DNA of 5,916 nt. Origin: a bacterium (GTDB lineage: Bacteria; Verrucomicrobiota; Verrucomicrobiae; Limisphaerales; J093). Within the stretch, counting starts at the first letter, position 1. Each line of letters opens with the position of its first letter. Below are positions 5,886 to 5,916 of this stretch, piece after piece. The stretch is taken from contig JAKCAB010000848.1 of NCBI GenBank assembly GCA_021839785.1, positions 1 to 5,916 of the forward strand, read 5' to 3'. Below the pieces are notes generated by a model. It did no database searches and was not told the origin of the DNA. It was given only the letters and a program-made list of their open reading frames with translations. A program made the position numbers and the translations under genes.

Positions 5886-5916
5886 GTGAATCTGGAAGTC
5901 CACCTGGGCGATATCT
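5886..5916 (+). CDS. Start of a divergent gene, possibly a macro-domain protein (runs off right edge)
   Basis: A GTG at 5886 opens a frame reading V-N-L-E-V-H-L-G-D-I to the window edge. A short hydrophobic beta strand followed by GDI is how macro domains (ADP-ribose/O-acetyl-ADP-ribose-binding, YmdB-like) typically begin, with GDIT near residues 9-13 and a 'VDAIVNAAN' segment expected next, outside this window. No Shine-Dalgarno precedes it, and a very weak TTGCGC...TAACCT promoter-like pair (5851-5878) would make it nearly leaderless. Only ten residues are visible, so both the existence and the family of this gene are tentative. Confidence 0.35.
   Translation, partial: MNLEVHLGDI

Overview
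The window is a GC-rich stretch of bacterial chromosome. The gene types suggest a Verrucomicrobiota (or closely related PVC-group) bacterium: two secreted PQQ-type beta-propeller proteins in tandem, a secreted TPR protein, GTG starts and few Shine-Dalgarno sequences. This assignment rests on gene content and style only, because the window holds no rRNA or other phylogenetic marker.

Layout, left to right. (1) 1-413, minus strand: the N-terminal part of an exported PQQ-like beta-propeller protein that runs off the left edge. (2) 445-2844, minus strand: a complete 799-residue exported protein with a beta-propeller, a proline/alanine linker, an Ig-like segment and a C-terminal jelly-roll-like domain. 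It lies 31 bp upstream of gene 1, so the two probably form one operon transcribed leftward. (3) 2845-2957: an AT-richer intergenic control region with a good minus-strand promoter candidate and two small palindromes. (4) 2958-about 3534, plus strand: a MarR-family winged-helix regulator, divergent from the propeller operon and so a natural candidate for its regulator. (5) 3531-5153, minus strand: an exported or membrane-anchored TPR-repeat protein, convergent with marR. (6) 5276-5770, minus strand: purE, class I N5-carboxyaminoimidazole ribonucleotide mutase. (7) 5886 to the right edge, plus strand: the first ten codons of a divergent gene whose N-terminus resembles a macro domain.

The most striking observation is at the marR/TPR junction. 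Three tandem copies of a 10-bp unit sit just before a palindromic CTAG that contains the TPR gene's stop codon on one strand and a TAG on the other. With three copies, the marR frame misses that TAG and runs on for about 420 antisense codons through the TPR gene. With two copies it would stop exactly at the TAG. This is either a slippage-prone frame switch, a recent frameshift allele, or an assembly error.

A second unexplained structure is a perfect 11-bp inverted repeat whose proximal arm abuts and includes the first base of the purE start codon. It could be a translation-occluding hairpin or a pair of operator half-sites.

I see no RNA genes, CRISPR arrays, insertion sequences or phage genes. 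The genes look like ordinary chromosomal core and envelope functions. I did not find a convincing new multi-gene system; the interest lies in the regulatory structures and the frame-disrupting repeat.
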